Source: Pegoplata infirma (lineage: Eukaryota; Arthropoda; Insecta; Diptera; Anthomyiidae). Taken from it: DNA of 64,000 nt. Made by a program: the position numbers and the translations under genes. Positions within the stretch are counted from its first letter, which is position 1, and every line of letters starts with the position of its first letter. This document shows positions 1 through 10,343 of this stretch, piece by piece. The stretch spans positions 230,614,023 through 230,678,022 of the forward strand of contig OY992536.1 in the NCBI GenBank assembly GCA_963921195.1. The letters are read 5' to 3'. A model generated the notes under the pieces. It searched no databases, was not told the DNA's origin, and saw only the letters and a program-made list of their open reading frames with translations.

Positions 1-326
1 TGGTTATCATTTTGGACGCTGGGAGAGTACTTAACTGTGATGCTTTGCCAGCACACAAGCGACCATAAAAGGTACTTTGCCAGCACTCTCCCGTTCGTAT
101 TTTTCTGCCTGGGTATTTTTTTTTTTTTTTTTTTAAGAAAAAATAAAGTGGGCTTCATAAAAATATATGGGCAAAATTCAAAGCTATATATGGGACATTC
201 CATGTCAAATCTGACACTTTGAATAATTTTTTTTTTTAGATTTTCGAAATTTGTTGACAGTTTTTTGTAACCTTCGAATATTTTTGATGACCCGTTCAAA
301 AGATATCGAATTTTTAAAAATTGGTA

Positions 327-1251
327 CACTGATAGAAATTTGTACATGACAATAATGAAAATCTACATTAATGTTATGAAAAATGGCGTTAAAAAGGAAC
401 CTATGTAGGGTTTCATTGAATTAATGAAATAGGTATCATAAAATGTAATTGCAAGAACAAGTTTCATTAAATTAATGAAAATTGTTCATACAAAATATAA
501 ATTGTATTTATGAAAAATTTTCATTTCTTTAATAAAAAAAGCAGTTTATTCTTATGAAATACTTTCATTGAATAAATCCTACTTTTTATTTTTGAAATGA
601 AATACTTTCATTCAATAAATGCTATGCTTATTTTTAAAATGAAATATATTTATGAAATTGTAAAGATCTTTTTATAAAATTAAAAATAATAAAAATGGTT
701 TTCACTTTTTTTTCTCGCACAAAATTTTACTCCAACCTTAAATTGTAATACGTAGTTAAAACCACGAACTAATATAAGACAGCACGAATTTAGTAAATAT
801 AAAAATAATAATTTACTTTTTTCCAAATTTCGTAAAAAAGTCTAAAAAAATCACAAAATCACCAAGTAAAAAAAAACACTTTCACATATTTTTTATTTTA
901 TCTATAGATTTCACTGACACAAAATTTTACTATAACATTTACTTTTAATACGTAAGTAAAACCACGAAGTAAAACAAAAAAAAAATCACGCTGTGATCAG
1001 CTGTTTTTTGCGCGCGTAAACTAACAGACTAAACAGACGCGACACGACAGGTGTCAAAAAACAGAAAATTTTGTAAATAAAACTTAATGAAATTTTTTAA
1101 TGAAACTACGAAATCTAATGAATCAAAATTAATGAAAATCTTGCATTATATGTATGAAATTTCATTCAGCATATGAAATATTTCATTGTTGTAATGAAAC
1201 AACGTTAATGAATTCCATTCATTAGCGATATGAAGCGTTTTTCTATCAGTG
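327..1251. mobile_element. TA-flanked MITE with CACTGATAGAAA ends
   Basis: The terminal inverted repeats are CACTGATAGAAA and TTTCTATCAGTG, flanked by TA on both sides (325-326 and 1252-1253). The empty site is visible in FBA copies 2 and 3 as AAAATTGGTAGTTTG, so this is an insertion with a TA duplication, as Tc1/mariner-type elements make. The interior is A/T-rich, full of ATGAAA words, and holds a roughly 50-bp direct repeat (about 720-770 and 910-965). No transposase frame is visible, so it is non-autonomous. A partial second copy lies at 15505-15693. Confidence 0.82.
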
Positions 1252-1890
1252 TAGTTTGTTCCTTTACTCAAACTTCTTTTATTCATAACTTCTTCAATAA
1301 TGGTCCAAATTTCAAAATTTTTTTTTTAAATTTTTGGTTTTTTTACGTACTTTAAAAAAAAATCCAAAAAAATTCTTAAAATCGCTCTAGTATGCAATTT
1401 TTAAGTTTTAAAATTTAAATCTCATTAAAAAATGTTCGTACTCTTCGATTTTTTCGAAATTTGTTTGTGTAAATCTTCTATCGATTCTAAAAATTTTTTT
1501 CCAGGAGGATCGTGGGCTAACGATTATTACTATTTTTTAAATTTTTTGAAAAAAATTTATTGTAATTTTCCAATCTAAAATCATTTCTACTGCTCCAATG
1601 GTGCGTCATAGAGAGGTCATTTATAAGACCGACCCACATTAATTTTTACGTCTTAACATTTCTTCGGAACAAACTAATACCCTATCTCCAATTTCTAAGG
1701 GGGCTCCCACACAAAACGACATTTTTTTAAATTTGCTCCAACCGCTCTAACTGCCCTAAGAATGCCCTTAGAGCAATCAAATGTATGACCGACCCACAAT
1801 ATTTTTTTAGTCCTGGAGCAGTAGAAATGATTTTAAGATTGGAAAATTACAATAAAAAATTTTAAAAAAATTTTAAAAAATAGTAATAAT

Positions 1891-2467
1891 TAGGGATGAG
1901 ATTTTCATGCACTAAAAAATCGAAAATATGCGCTTAAAATATGCGCTAAAAAATTCAAAATATGCACTAAAAAACCTTAAAATATGCACTAAAAAATAAA
2001 AAGTGTACAATAAAAATCTTGTTTTCATAGGAAAAACTTCTTCAAACGCAAAAAGTTACACCGGGTTTAATTAGTTCCATTTAAAACTTTATAAAAACAA
2101 GATTTTTTTAGATATTAAGACACTCTATAAAAAAATTTTAAGGAAAAAAAATATTTTTTTTTTTATTTTCAAAATAAATTTTTAAAATTTTAATTAGTTT
2201 TTGAAACATATAAATTTCAATTTGTGTTTTTGCTATTTTTTGTCAAAATATGCAAAAATATGCACTTCAAAGTTGAAAATATGCACAAAATATGCATTTA
2301 AAACCAAAATATGCAAAAATATGCATTCTCACCAAAATATGCAAAAATATGCAAAAACAAATCAATGCCATTTTAACGCAAATTTCTTGATTCGGAAAGA
2401 TAATTGGTCGATATCGTTTTTAGACTATCGACAAAAAACATGCATTTGCATGGAAATCTCATCCCTA
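1891..2467. mobile_element. hAT-like MITE, TAGGGATGAGA ends, 8-bp TSD
   Basis: The ends TAGGGATGAGATTT and its complement (CATCCCTA, to 2467) form a terminal inverted repeat of about 20 bp. They are flanked by identical 8-bp duplications GTAATAAT (1883-1890 and 2468-2475). The undisturbed target is visible in the right arms of FBA copies 2 and 3. An 8-bp duplication and a TAG start suggest the hAT superfamily. Inside is a run of AAAATATGCA words in both orientations. No transposase is present. A second, longer copy is at 61991-63276. Confidence 0.82.
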
Positions 2468-2911
2468 GTAATAATCGTTATCACACGAGCCTATTGGGCA
2501 AAAAATTTTTAGAATCGATAGAAGTTTTACACAAAAAAATTTCAAAAAAAAAAATCAAATATTACATACATTTTAAAAAATGAGATTTAAATTTTAAAAC
2601 TTAAAAATTGCATACAAAATAACTTTTAAGAATTTTTTGAATTTTTTTTAAAAAGTGCGTATAAAAACAAAAATTTTGAAGAAAAAAATTTGCAATTTGA
2701 ACCATTATTGAAGAAGTTATGAGTAAAAGAAGTTTGAGTAAGGGAACAAACTACCAATTTTTGAAAATTCGGTATCTTCTGAACGGGTCATCAAAAAAAT
2801 CTGAAAATTTACCACGAAGGAGTTTTCGAAGGGTACTAAAAACTGCCAACAAATTGGAAAAATTCAAAAAAAAATTATTCAAAGTTTCCGATTTGATATG
2901 GAATGCCCCAT

Positions 2912-3902
2912 ATATTTTTATGAAACTACAAATAGAATTTCCCCACGTAAGTACCTTTAAAAAAAAATAGTTAAATACACCGATTTGCCTGAAACTTTAA
3001 ACATATGGGGCATCCAGGCCAAATCACTCACTTTTAGTCCCGACCCCCTTTGATTAATTTTTTTTAATGTTTTAGTACGTATTTAATTCAACTTGCTCTC
3101 AAATTTTCAGATGTTTATACCATGTTGGACCAACATTGGCATTGTAGAGGGTATTCCTGGATTCGGCCAAGTCGAATTTAACTTTTCTACTTGTTTTTAA
3201 TACATCTTGTATCCATTTTATTTGTATCCATACCATAAAATAATTTTATGTATAAAAAGTAATATTAATCTGACTCAAAGGCAAAATCAATCAATTGTAA
3301 AATCAAGTTAAATTCTAATGCAATTTTTTTAAAAGATTTTTTTCCTCCGTTAAAAAAACAACAAAAACAACAACATTAGAGAGTATCGTTTTTATTCATA
3401 TAAAAAGAAGAAAGAAGTAATCGCTTGAAAACATCAAATTTATTTATGTATAAATATAATAAAACATAAATAATAAATAAGGGGAGAATACATCATCATG
3501 AATATTAAATATTATGTATAAGGGTCTTAAATCAATCCTTATTTAAGATATTATTAAAAAAAAAACATTTTAAAGTCTTTTATTTAAAAAAAAAAAAAAC
3601 AATAAATAAAATATTAACAATAATAAGGAAAATAAAATTTGCATACTTGTAAAATACCAAAATTTTCATATGCGTATAATTAATATTCAATTTTCAAAAA
3701 CATGTACAATAAATATCACTCATACGTTATAAACCAACGTTTGTATAATGAAAAGTTTTCACACGTATGAGTAATATTTAATATTCAATATTATACCCTA
3801 CCAAGGGTGCAGCAAATTTAGTTTTTTTTATTTTAAAATCGTCGAGATCGGAAAAGCGTATTTTTAGCACAAAAAAATATTGCTCAAATTGAAAAATGTT
3901 AT
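2912..3902. other. A/T-rich repeat debris, no gene
   Basis: No gene is seen. At 3003-3040 there is a diverged FBA-like end (ATGGGGCATCC followed by AGGCCAAATC). At 3140-3193 there is the 3' tip of a HEL element. From 3200 to 3660 the sequence is simple A/T. At 3665-3800 there is an imperfect palindrome around CATACGTTATAAACCAACG. Nothing here reads as coding. Confidence 0.5.
3140..3193 (+). mobile_element. HEL (mini-me/DINE-like) 3' end fragment
   Basis: The words GAGGGTATTCCTGGATTCGG and AAGTCGAATTTAACTTTTC followed by TACTTG match the 3' tips of the longer HEL copies at 21789, 44642 and 54942. Only the last 50 or so bases remain; the rest of the element is missing. Confidence 0.7.
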
Positions 3903-4131
3903 ATGAAACAAATGTCCAGCGAAAAAAAAAAACTTGTGTACCATGAATTTCTGAAAAGGTTGTATGGATAGCCCTATAAGGAACTAAGAAAATTGTGTTT
4001 TGGTTTTTAAATTTTTCAAAACATTGGTTTAGGAGGTGTGGCCAAATATTGCAAAAATGTTAAAAATTTGTGTCGAGTTACCTTAAATTAAATATTTATC
4101 AAAATAAACCGAAATGCACCATAAAGCTGTA

Positions 4132-5034
4132 CACTCACAGCAAAATACGGTTAGGACAACCGTACAAGGTTCCAACCTCAACTTGAGGTTGAGGCAACCG
4201 GTAAATTACGGTTGAGGCAACCGACAATTGCTGGTTGCAACAACCTCTAATAACGGCATTTGCCGGTTGTGGCAACCGCATTGCCGGTTGCTCCAACCAG
4301 AGCTGTGTTTAATATATTTTCGATATTATGCCAAAATAAAATATAAAATCCCAATTATAAAACACATTTTTTTTAGATTTTTAGTTTTTTTTTTTATTGT
4401 TTGCCGAAAAATATAGTTATATAAATGACTAAATACTAAAAATATTAACCAAATGTTACATTTTAATGTTGTTTTAATAGGTTTCCTAAAAATTCCATAT
4501 GAAGAATTATTCTTCTCAGAATCTGAACCTTTTTCTATAATAAAAATGTCTCAGAATCTAAGATATTTTGTACGGAAAAAATTAACTCAGAATCTGAAAC
4601 TTTTTCTATAAAAAAAATGTCGCAGAATGTAAGAAATTTTCCATAGAAAAAATGTTTCAGAATCTTAGAATTTTTTATAGGAAAAATATCTCAGAATATA
4701 AGACTTTTTTATAGGAAAATTGTCTTAGAATCTGAAACTCTTTCTATAGAAAAAATAACCCAGAATTTAAGACTTTTTCTATAGGACAAAATGTCTAAGA
4801 AATTTTCTATTGGCAAAATGTTTCAGAATCTGGTATTTTTCTATAGAAAAAGTCTCAGATTCTGAGACAGTTTTACTATAGAAAAGTCTCAGATTCTGAG
4901 ACAGTTTTTCTATAGAAAAAGTCTCAGATTCACAACCGTAATACGGTTGTCTCAGATTCACAACCGTAATACGGTTGTGGCAACCGTATTACGGTTGTGG
5001 CAACCTCATTCCAACCGATTTTTTTATGTGAGTG
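4132..5034. mobile_element. CACTCACA-ended element carrying a minisatellite
   Basis: The ends CACTCACAGCAAAATACGGT and, inverted, CACTCACATAAAAAAATCGG form a short imperfect terminal repeat. The left flank is TA; the right flank is CA, so the duplication is not clean. Next to each end are inverted and direct copies of GGTTGTGGCAACCG and TACGGTTG words. The centre (about 4505-4930) is a tandem array. It splits the left arm of FBB copy 1, so it inserted later. Confidence 0.6.
4505..4930. repeat. 36-bp-class minisatellite, TCTCAGAATCTGAG unit
   Basis: About 11 degenerate tandem units read roughly TCTCAGAATCTGAGAC followed by TTTTTCTATAGGAAAAA. Each unit carries two small palindromes (CTCAGAATCTGAG-like and TTTCTATAGAAA-like). 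The last few units keep the near-perfect TCAGATTCTGAGA core. A related but separate array is at 58820-59590. Confidence 0.75.
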
Positions 5035-5139
5035 CAGGCAAAATCGCTTTTTCGTTTAATCGTTTTTTTATAAATTATATACTTAACTAAACAAGATAAA
5101 GCTGATGAACAACCTTCCCATTTTGAAGTAACAGACAAA

Positions 5140-5222
5140 GGTTCTGGTGGGAATCGAACTGACATCCCCTGCACTTAATTCCAGATTATCAGATTTCATA
5201 CTAATTTACCGCTTTCAGTGGA
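5140..5222 (-). repeat. tRNA-derived (SINE-like) module
   Basis: Read on the minus strand there is a pol III B-box-like word, CAGTTCGATTCCCACC (about 5146-5162). About 40-50 bases upstream is an A-box-like segment, AGCGGTAAATTAGTATG (about 5197-5216). The spacing fits a tRNA head. No convincing cloverleaf with a paired acceptor stem was found, so this looks like a SINE head or tRNA pseudogene rather than a functional tRNA. Confidence 0.5.
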
Positions 5223-5249
5223 ATATCAAAGGTAATGAATTTAAAAACA

Positions 5250-5361
5250 GCGATGAAAGCGTCGCAGTCGAAAAATTTTAACAACAAATTTTAACAAAAA
5301 ATTACGCGATTTTTTGTTAAAATTTGTTGTTAAAATTTTTCGACTGCGGCGCTTTCATCGC
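5250..5361. repeat. Near-perfect 53-bp-stem hairpin
   Basis: The left arm 5250-5302 and right arm 5309-5361 are reverse complements over 53 bases with one mismatch (GCGTCGCAGTCG against GCGCCGCAGTCG). They are separated by a 6-base loop, TACGCG. The flanks are not obviously duplicated. It could be a minimal foldback MITE. Confidence 0.9.
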
Positions 5362-5504
5362 ATCTCAATGAACTTTTTTTCTATTTCTTCATAATTTATG
5401 TTACACACTTAATATTTTTTACACCAATTTCCTACTTATATCAAGAAGACGATTTGTCAAAAATATTAATAGGGATACGTTACAAAAAGTCATGTCTTAA
5501 AATT

Positions 5505-5830
5505 TGTTCTTTTTTTCTTAAAAGTTTTTCTGTATAGCCAGCATTCGGCCGGGCATAGGGATTACAAACTCCATGCCTTAAACCCACCCTCTCCGTAAAA
5601 TAAAACTTTTTTTGGGTAATATGTGTTTTGGGGAAAACGTTTTTTCGGAAATTTTTTTTTTTTTTATTTTTGGGTCATTTTTCATTTCTTTCTTGGGCTT
5701 TTTTGCGTTAATTTTGGGCGAAATTCCGTATTTTTGTTTTTGGGTAATTTTTTATATTTTTTGGGAGATTTTGTATTTGGGCGATTTTTCATATAATTTT
5801 TTGGTCGATTTTGCCTACAGCCGCACCATA
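5505..5830. repeat. Fragment related to the 9-bp-TSD foldback core, with T-rich GGG repeats
   Basis: The words AAAAGTTTTTCTGTATAGCC, TTCGGCCGGGCATAGGGATT and ACAAACTCCATGCCTTAAAC (5518-5585) match, inverted, the unique core at about 42998-43072 of the foldback at 42746-43336. From 5600 to 5820 the strand is T-rich with recurrent TTTTGGG words, which resembles an expanded or decayed foldback arm. No gene is supported. Confidence 0.6.
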
Positions 5831-6085
5831 ACCTCAAAATTTTGCATTCTTGTATATATTTTTTTTTTTTTTGAAAAATTTTCAGAACCCATTCTGAAAC
5901 TTTTCATTTAAAAAAAAAGCTATTTATCAAAAATCCGGCAATTTATTTTTTTTATTACTTTTGTTAAATTAAAATGTTTGTCTATCCACTTAAAAAAATC
6001 TCAAGCTTTTTTTTCGAGAAAATCGCAACTGAATATTAAATTTCATAATAATTTTGTTATTCTGATTAATTTTTATTACAAATAA

Positions 6086-6209
6086 AAATGGTTTTATTCG
6101 ACCTTTAAAATATTATATTTTGAGTAAGTTTATTCTAGTAAAGAAAATAATGACCTCGAGCTAGAATAAACTTACTCAAAATATAAAAATTTAAAGGTCG
6201 AATAAAACA
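6086..6209. mobile_element. Compact N-family foldback (hairpin)
   Basis: Two arms of about 48 bases (6086-6134 and 6157-6209) are inverted copies: TATTCGACCTTTAAA, TTTTGAGTAAGTTTATTCTA. Between them is TAAAGAAAATAATGACCTCGAG. The arm and spacer words recur in the longer N copies at 12680-15450 and 41540-42050, so this is a minimal derivative of that family. Confidence 0.75.
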
Positions 6210-7402
6210 TTTTTTAAATAAAAACACTGTGCTGGTAAAGTTAATTCGAGTACGCTGAATTCAATGGACCTAGCCGTTTTTCGAAGTTACCGCTCGTGTT
6301 CGCGATATTTTCGCGATTTAAAATTTGGCCACTTAAGTACAATAAAAACGATATTTTTAAACTTTTGCGATAATTTTTAATTTTAAAACCATTCAAGTCT
6401 GTTAAACTAACACAACAAACCATAATACTGTGAATTTTTTTTGGCAAAAAACCTTTTTTGTTCGCGAAAAGACTTTGTTTTAGTGAAAAAATTGGTTGAA
6501 TGCAAACATTTTTAAATTATTGTTTTTCTGTAAAGACAGTCGAGCTCAGGCTCTAATTATGTATTATAATTTTTTGATTTGTTATATATGGTTTTGAATT
6601 GAGAAAAGTGTGAAAGAAAAATTTTAATTTTTCTAAAAATTTAGACATCCTGGTTTGTTTCTTACTAGTTTCATATTATCCAGTTATAATAATCTTCAGA
6701 AAAACTTTTAATGTCAATTTATTTAGTTAATAGTCAATAAAACTCTATATGTGAAAATTATTTACAGATCGCAGCCGACAAGGATTGAACTCATCATCAT
6801 CTGTAATACTTTGCTATTAACTGCTTGTAACGTACAATCACTCTAGACCGATACGCCAAGTAGGCTGTTAAGCAAGTATCAACTAAATCTGATTTTTTCA
6901 ATTCGAGTGTAGTTGTTACTGTTGTTTTTTTCTTACAGAAGAATTTGTTATTGTAATTTTTTGTAAACAAACTTATTTTTAGTAATCATTATTCTTCTTC
7001 CTCTCCTTCATCAATTCTGATCTATGTACTTATTTTTGCAAACATTGCCAGACATGGTCTATATTTTAGACACAAATGTTAGGTGTTGCCATTTTTCCAA
7101 AGATACTGATTGCCACTTTTTAGTTTGATTTGAATTTGCGACAGCCATCTGGCAAAGCTCGTTCGTGTACACTAAATCCCATTGTAATATCAGTTGTTTT
7201 CAAAGTTAACGTATGTATTAGCGATATTCGCGATTATTTTTTTTTTTTATTTTTAAGTAAAAAAAATATTTTTTATTTCCATTATGATAATGAGTAGAAG
7301 AAGATACATTACAGACACAAAATTTTTTGAAAACAATTTTTTTTTTTTGCGGAAAGAAATTTTTTTTTTGTGGAAATTTTTTTTTTTTACAAAAAAACAA
7401 TG
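6210..7402. other. A/T-rich intergenic stretch with a tRNA-derived module
   Basis: No gene is seen. At about 6768-6868 (minus strand) there is a B-box-like GAGTTCAATCC and, at the expected distance, an A-box-like TTGGCGTATCGGTCTAGAGTG. This is another tRNA-derived head. The rest is single-copy-looking A/T sequence with T and A runs (7233-7400). Confidence 0.45.
6768..6868 (-). repeat. tRNA-derived (SINE-like) module
   Basis: On the minus strand TTGGCGTATCGGTCTAGAG resembles the A box (TRGYNNARNGG). GAGTTCAATCCTTGTC resembles the B box (GGTTCRANNCC). The spacing between them is about 55 bases, longer than in a simple tRNA. A SINE head or tRNA pseudogene fits best. No clear acceptor-stem pairing was found. 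Confidence 0.5.
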
Positions 7403-7578
7403 CATTTTCTATCAAGGCAACTCGACACAAATTTGACAGTTTTTTTATATTTAGCCACGCCTCCTAAGGCCAGGTTTTCAATTGCCAATACAAAATGTGT
7501 TTTTTTAGTTCTATATAGCCCTATATACTTTTGGGATAGTTGTTAAATACAACGAATTCAGAAATTAATAGATCATAC

Positions 7579-7946
7579 GAGGGCATATATTCAAAACCCT
7601 CTATCTAAAAAAACACAACTTTTCAGGAGAGCAAAAAAACTGTTTATTTTGCGTACTGTTAAAGTAATTAAAATTCGATATTCTACAATATTTTTTAAAT
7701 CAACTACTGAATCTTACATATAATTCGTTTTTCAAATTTCCAATTATTGGGGATTTTATGATAGATAGAGGGTTTTGTTTCTCAAAAATATTAAGTATTT
7801 GAATGAAAATGATCAGATAGAGGGTTTTGCATTTTAATAAAAATGAATTATTATGATTTCATTAACGACATCAGTAAATTTTTAACGTGCCATCAAAAAG
7901 TAATTTTCGTCAAAATGGAAGATAGAGAGTTTTAATATAGGCCCTC
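7579..7946. mobile_element. Short element with GAGGGC..TCTATCT inverted ends
   Basis: The ends GAGGGCATATATTCAAAACC and, inverted, GAGGGCCTATATTAAAACTC share a terminal repeat of about 27 bases ending in CTCTATCT. Internal copies of TAGATAGAGGGTTTT occur at about 7760 and 7815. It interrupts the right arm of FBB copy 1. No target duplication could be read with confidence. Confidence 0.55.
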
Positions 7947-7990
7947 GATATGCCTTATAGTAGCGGCACATTTGGTGTGGAATGCCTCCA

Positions 7991-8527
7991 AAATAAAATA
8001 TAAACATTAAAAAGCTTAGCTCGCTGCATGGTTATAAAAGTTTTTGCTGGGTAAATTGTATTTATTTTTAAACAGATAATTTTTTTTTTTTGCAAGAAAA
8101 AGCGCATTCAACCGCATACATTGTGTAGTCACTTAATTACTGAATCTGCCAGCCGACTGTCATTGTACAAAAAAAAAATATGTAAAAAAAATAAACAAAA
8201 TGAAAATGAAAAACTGATAGTGTTTGATCAAACAGAAAATTACAATGTCGAACAAATGTGTGAATATTGTATGTTTATATGAATGAATATAAAACAAACA
8301 GAAAAACAAATGAAAAAAATGTATGCAATAAATCAATTAAATTAATTTTAAGAAAAAAAAATAAATAATAATAATAATTAAATAAATGAACCATCACAAG
8401 TTTTAAGACCAATGAAATATTGTTGGAAATTTTACAATGGAATAATGTAATGCAAAATTAAAGCAGGTTCCATTTGAGCACTTCTCTTTAGATCAGTTTT
8501 TTTTTGGAAAATTCTTCAAAGTTTCTA
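7991..8527. other. A/T-rich stretch, no gene
   Basis: No gene or clear repeat boundary is seen. TTTTTGCTGGGTAAATTG at about 8038-8055 resembles the right end of the MITE at 57436-58172 and may be a solo end. The remainder is simple A/T with ATAAATAATAATAATAATTA at 8361-8380. Confidence 0.4.
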
Positions 8528-8877
8528 CACACAAAAAAAAACTTGGCAAATTACTAGAAAAAGTCTCGTAATCACATTTTACCAATATTTGACAGTTTTC
8601 CTTGTTTTTAAACAAATAATTTTCGATCGAAATTTAAATATTTTTGTAGTTTTAAAATTTTTTTTGTAATTTTACAAATTTCCAACATTTTTTTACAAAA
8701 AAAAAATAATAAATTCACGAGATTTCCTTGTAAGTTCTATTGAGCCAAAAAAGTTGTAAATTTACAGTTTTATTGGTAAAAATCTTGTGAAATTACGAAA
8801 AAGCTCGTAATTTTTACTGGGAATTCTCGTAAAATAGGAGGGGTAGTAAAAACACGAAAACTCTTTTTAAGTTTTAA
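8528..8877 (+). mobile_element. AT-family element, 3'-truncated
   Basis: It begins CACACAAAAAAAAACTTGGC after a TA (8526-8527). It then follows the AT-family order: TTACTAGAAAAAGTCTCG, CCAATATTTGACAG, TTTTCGATCGAAATT, TTTATTGGTAAAAATC, AAAAAGCTCGTAATTTTTAC, TAAAATAGGAGG. The expected right end is missing because the HEL copy starts at 8878. Confidence 0.7.
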
Positions 8878-9112
8878 CAAGTAGAAAAGTTAAATTCGAT
8901 TTTGTCGAATCTATGAATACCCTCCACAATGCATTTTTTTTAAGGGTAGTACATTTTTTAACGTGAAAAAATTAACAATTTTGATTAGAAATATTTTATT
9001 TTGAGTAAAAAACTCTTTTTTTGCCTTTTTAAAAAAAAAAAAAAATTTTTTGAGTTTAATGTTTTTTTTACTGTAAAAATATTTCTGAATGAATGCACGT
9101 CCGTATGTACAC

Positions 9113-10343
9113 TAGGGCGTTTCATCAAAAACTTTTTTTTTGATTTTTGCTACTCTTGAAGCGGAATATGAATTCTTATGGCCTAAAAGATTTTTGAGAT
9201 TTTTTCCAGATTTTTGGAAGGTCGGGATCAACTCGCTCAAATCGATTTTATCCAAAAAATGAGGTTATGAAACATCATTTTATTTTATTTTTTTCCCCTA
9301 GTGCCTTTTTTTACAAAACTGGAAACATTACTTCTAAATGTTGCTAGCCTCCTAAAAAAAAATATTCGCGGTCAAAATTATAAGTTCAAGGGTCACTAAG
9401 ATGACCTTAAAAGTAAAAATTCAGAATTTCCCGTGTTTTAACCTCAATAATTCGAGAAATAAGCTATGTATGAACGTCATGTTGAATCCGTTAGATAGGT
9501 CTTTAAAACACCTTTCATTTAAAACCAATCGGACTATTGTCACTTTTGTAGAAATGTTAAAAAAAAAAAAAAAACTGGGAAAACTCATTTTCTCCCCCAA
9601 TTTTATCGAAAATTGAACTGGTGCATTAGGTAGTTTTTTTTTTGTAAAGTTAAAATAATAACTTTTAAAGACTTTTTATAGATTGTAGTTAGTGTTTCCA
9701 AACCGGTTAACCAAAAAACCGGGTTTTTATCAAAAAAACCGGTTTGACAAAACCCGGTTTTCCGATTTGGAAACACTAATTGCAATCAAAAAAACTTCTT
9801 TTAAGTTTATTATTTCAACTTTACAAAAAAACTACTAATGGATTCCCTTCGATTTTCTGTAAAATGGGGGAAAAAATGAGTTTATCTTAGTTTTTTAATA
9901 TTTCTACTAAAGTGACAAATGTCATTTTGGTTTTAAATGAAAGGTATTAGAAAGACCTACCTAACGGATTCATCATTACGTTCATATATTGCATATTTCT
10001 CAAATTATTAAGGTTGGAACACGAGAAATTCTGAATTTTTACTTTAAAGGTTATCTTAGTGACCCTTGAACTTATTATTTTGACCGCGAATATTTGTTTT
10101 TAGGAGGCTAGCAACATTTAGAAGTATTATATCCGGTTTTGTTAAAAAAAGGCAACAGAGAACAAAAAATAAAAAAAATTATGTTTCATAACCTCATTTT
10201 TTGGATAAAATCGATTTGAGCGAGTTGATCCCGACATTCCAAAAATCTGAAAAAAATCTCAAAAATCTTTTAGGCCATAAGAATTCATATTCCGCTTCAA
10301 GAGTTGCAAAAATCCAAAAAAAAGTTTTTGATGAAACGCCCTA
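9113..10343. mobile_element. hAT-like foldback element, 8-bp TSD ATGTACAC
   Basis: The ends TAGGGCGTTTCATCA and its complement are flanked by identical ATGTACAC (9105-9112 and 10344-10351). The whole 1.23 kb is one palindrome with arms of about 570 bp. Paired landmarks include GAAGCGGAATATGAATTCTT, CGGGATCAACTCGCTCAAAT, GCTAGCCTCCTAAAA and AGGGTCACTAAGATGACC. The centre holds a further 89-bp palindrome (9690-9778). The HEL copy at 53861 shows the unoccupied target. The 8-bp duplication points to hAT-type insertion. No transposase frame is present. Confidence 0.85.
9690..9778. mobile_element. 89-bp CCGGTTT-rich mini-palindrome with TAGTGTTTCC ends
   Basis: The ends TAGTGTTTCCAAA and TTTGGAAACACTA are inverted repeats enclosing four ACCGGTTT/ACCCGGTTT words. 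The 8-base flanks ATTGTAGT and ATTGCAAT agree at 6 of 8 positions, consistent with an old hAT-size duplication. It lies exactly at the centre of the 9113-10343 foldback. Confidence 0.6.

Larger units (their letters stand above)
189..2911. mobile_element. FBA foldback element, copy 1, interrupted
   Basis: The left end ATGGGACATTCC (189) and the right end GGAATGCCCCAT (to 2911) are inverted copies. Inside them the arms match each other and FBA copies 2 and 3: a poly-T block, a TTCTTTTAYTCATAA segment, a GCGCTCTAGTATGC-like block, an AGGAGGATCGTGGG block and a GACCGACCC block. The element sits in a TATATA stretch. Two later MITEs (327-1251 and 1891-2467) split the left and right arms; removing them restores a structure like the other copies. 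No coding capacity is seen. FBA is a working name; its superfamily is not determined. The boundaries could shift by a few bases because the target is a TA run. Confidence 0.75.
3903..7990. mobile_element. FBB foldback element, copy 1, broken into pieces
   Basis: Left-arm pieces at 3903-4130 (AAATGTCCAGCG, then TAGGAGGTGTGGCC, then TAAATATTTATC) and 5846-6060 (TTTTCAGAACCC, ATCCGG, GAGAAAATCGCA) match in order the left arm of the intact copy at 30189-31245. Right-arm pieces at 7403-7563 and 7949-7988 (GCCACGCCTCCTAAG; ACATTTGGTGTGGAATGCCTC) complete it. Later insertions lie between them: 4132-5034, the region 5035-5845, 6086-6209 and 7579-7946. The element is dead and non-coding. Confidence 0.65.
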
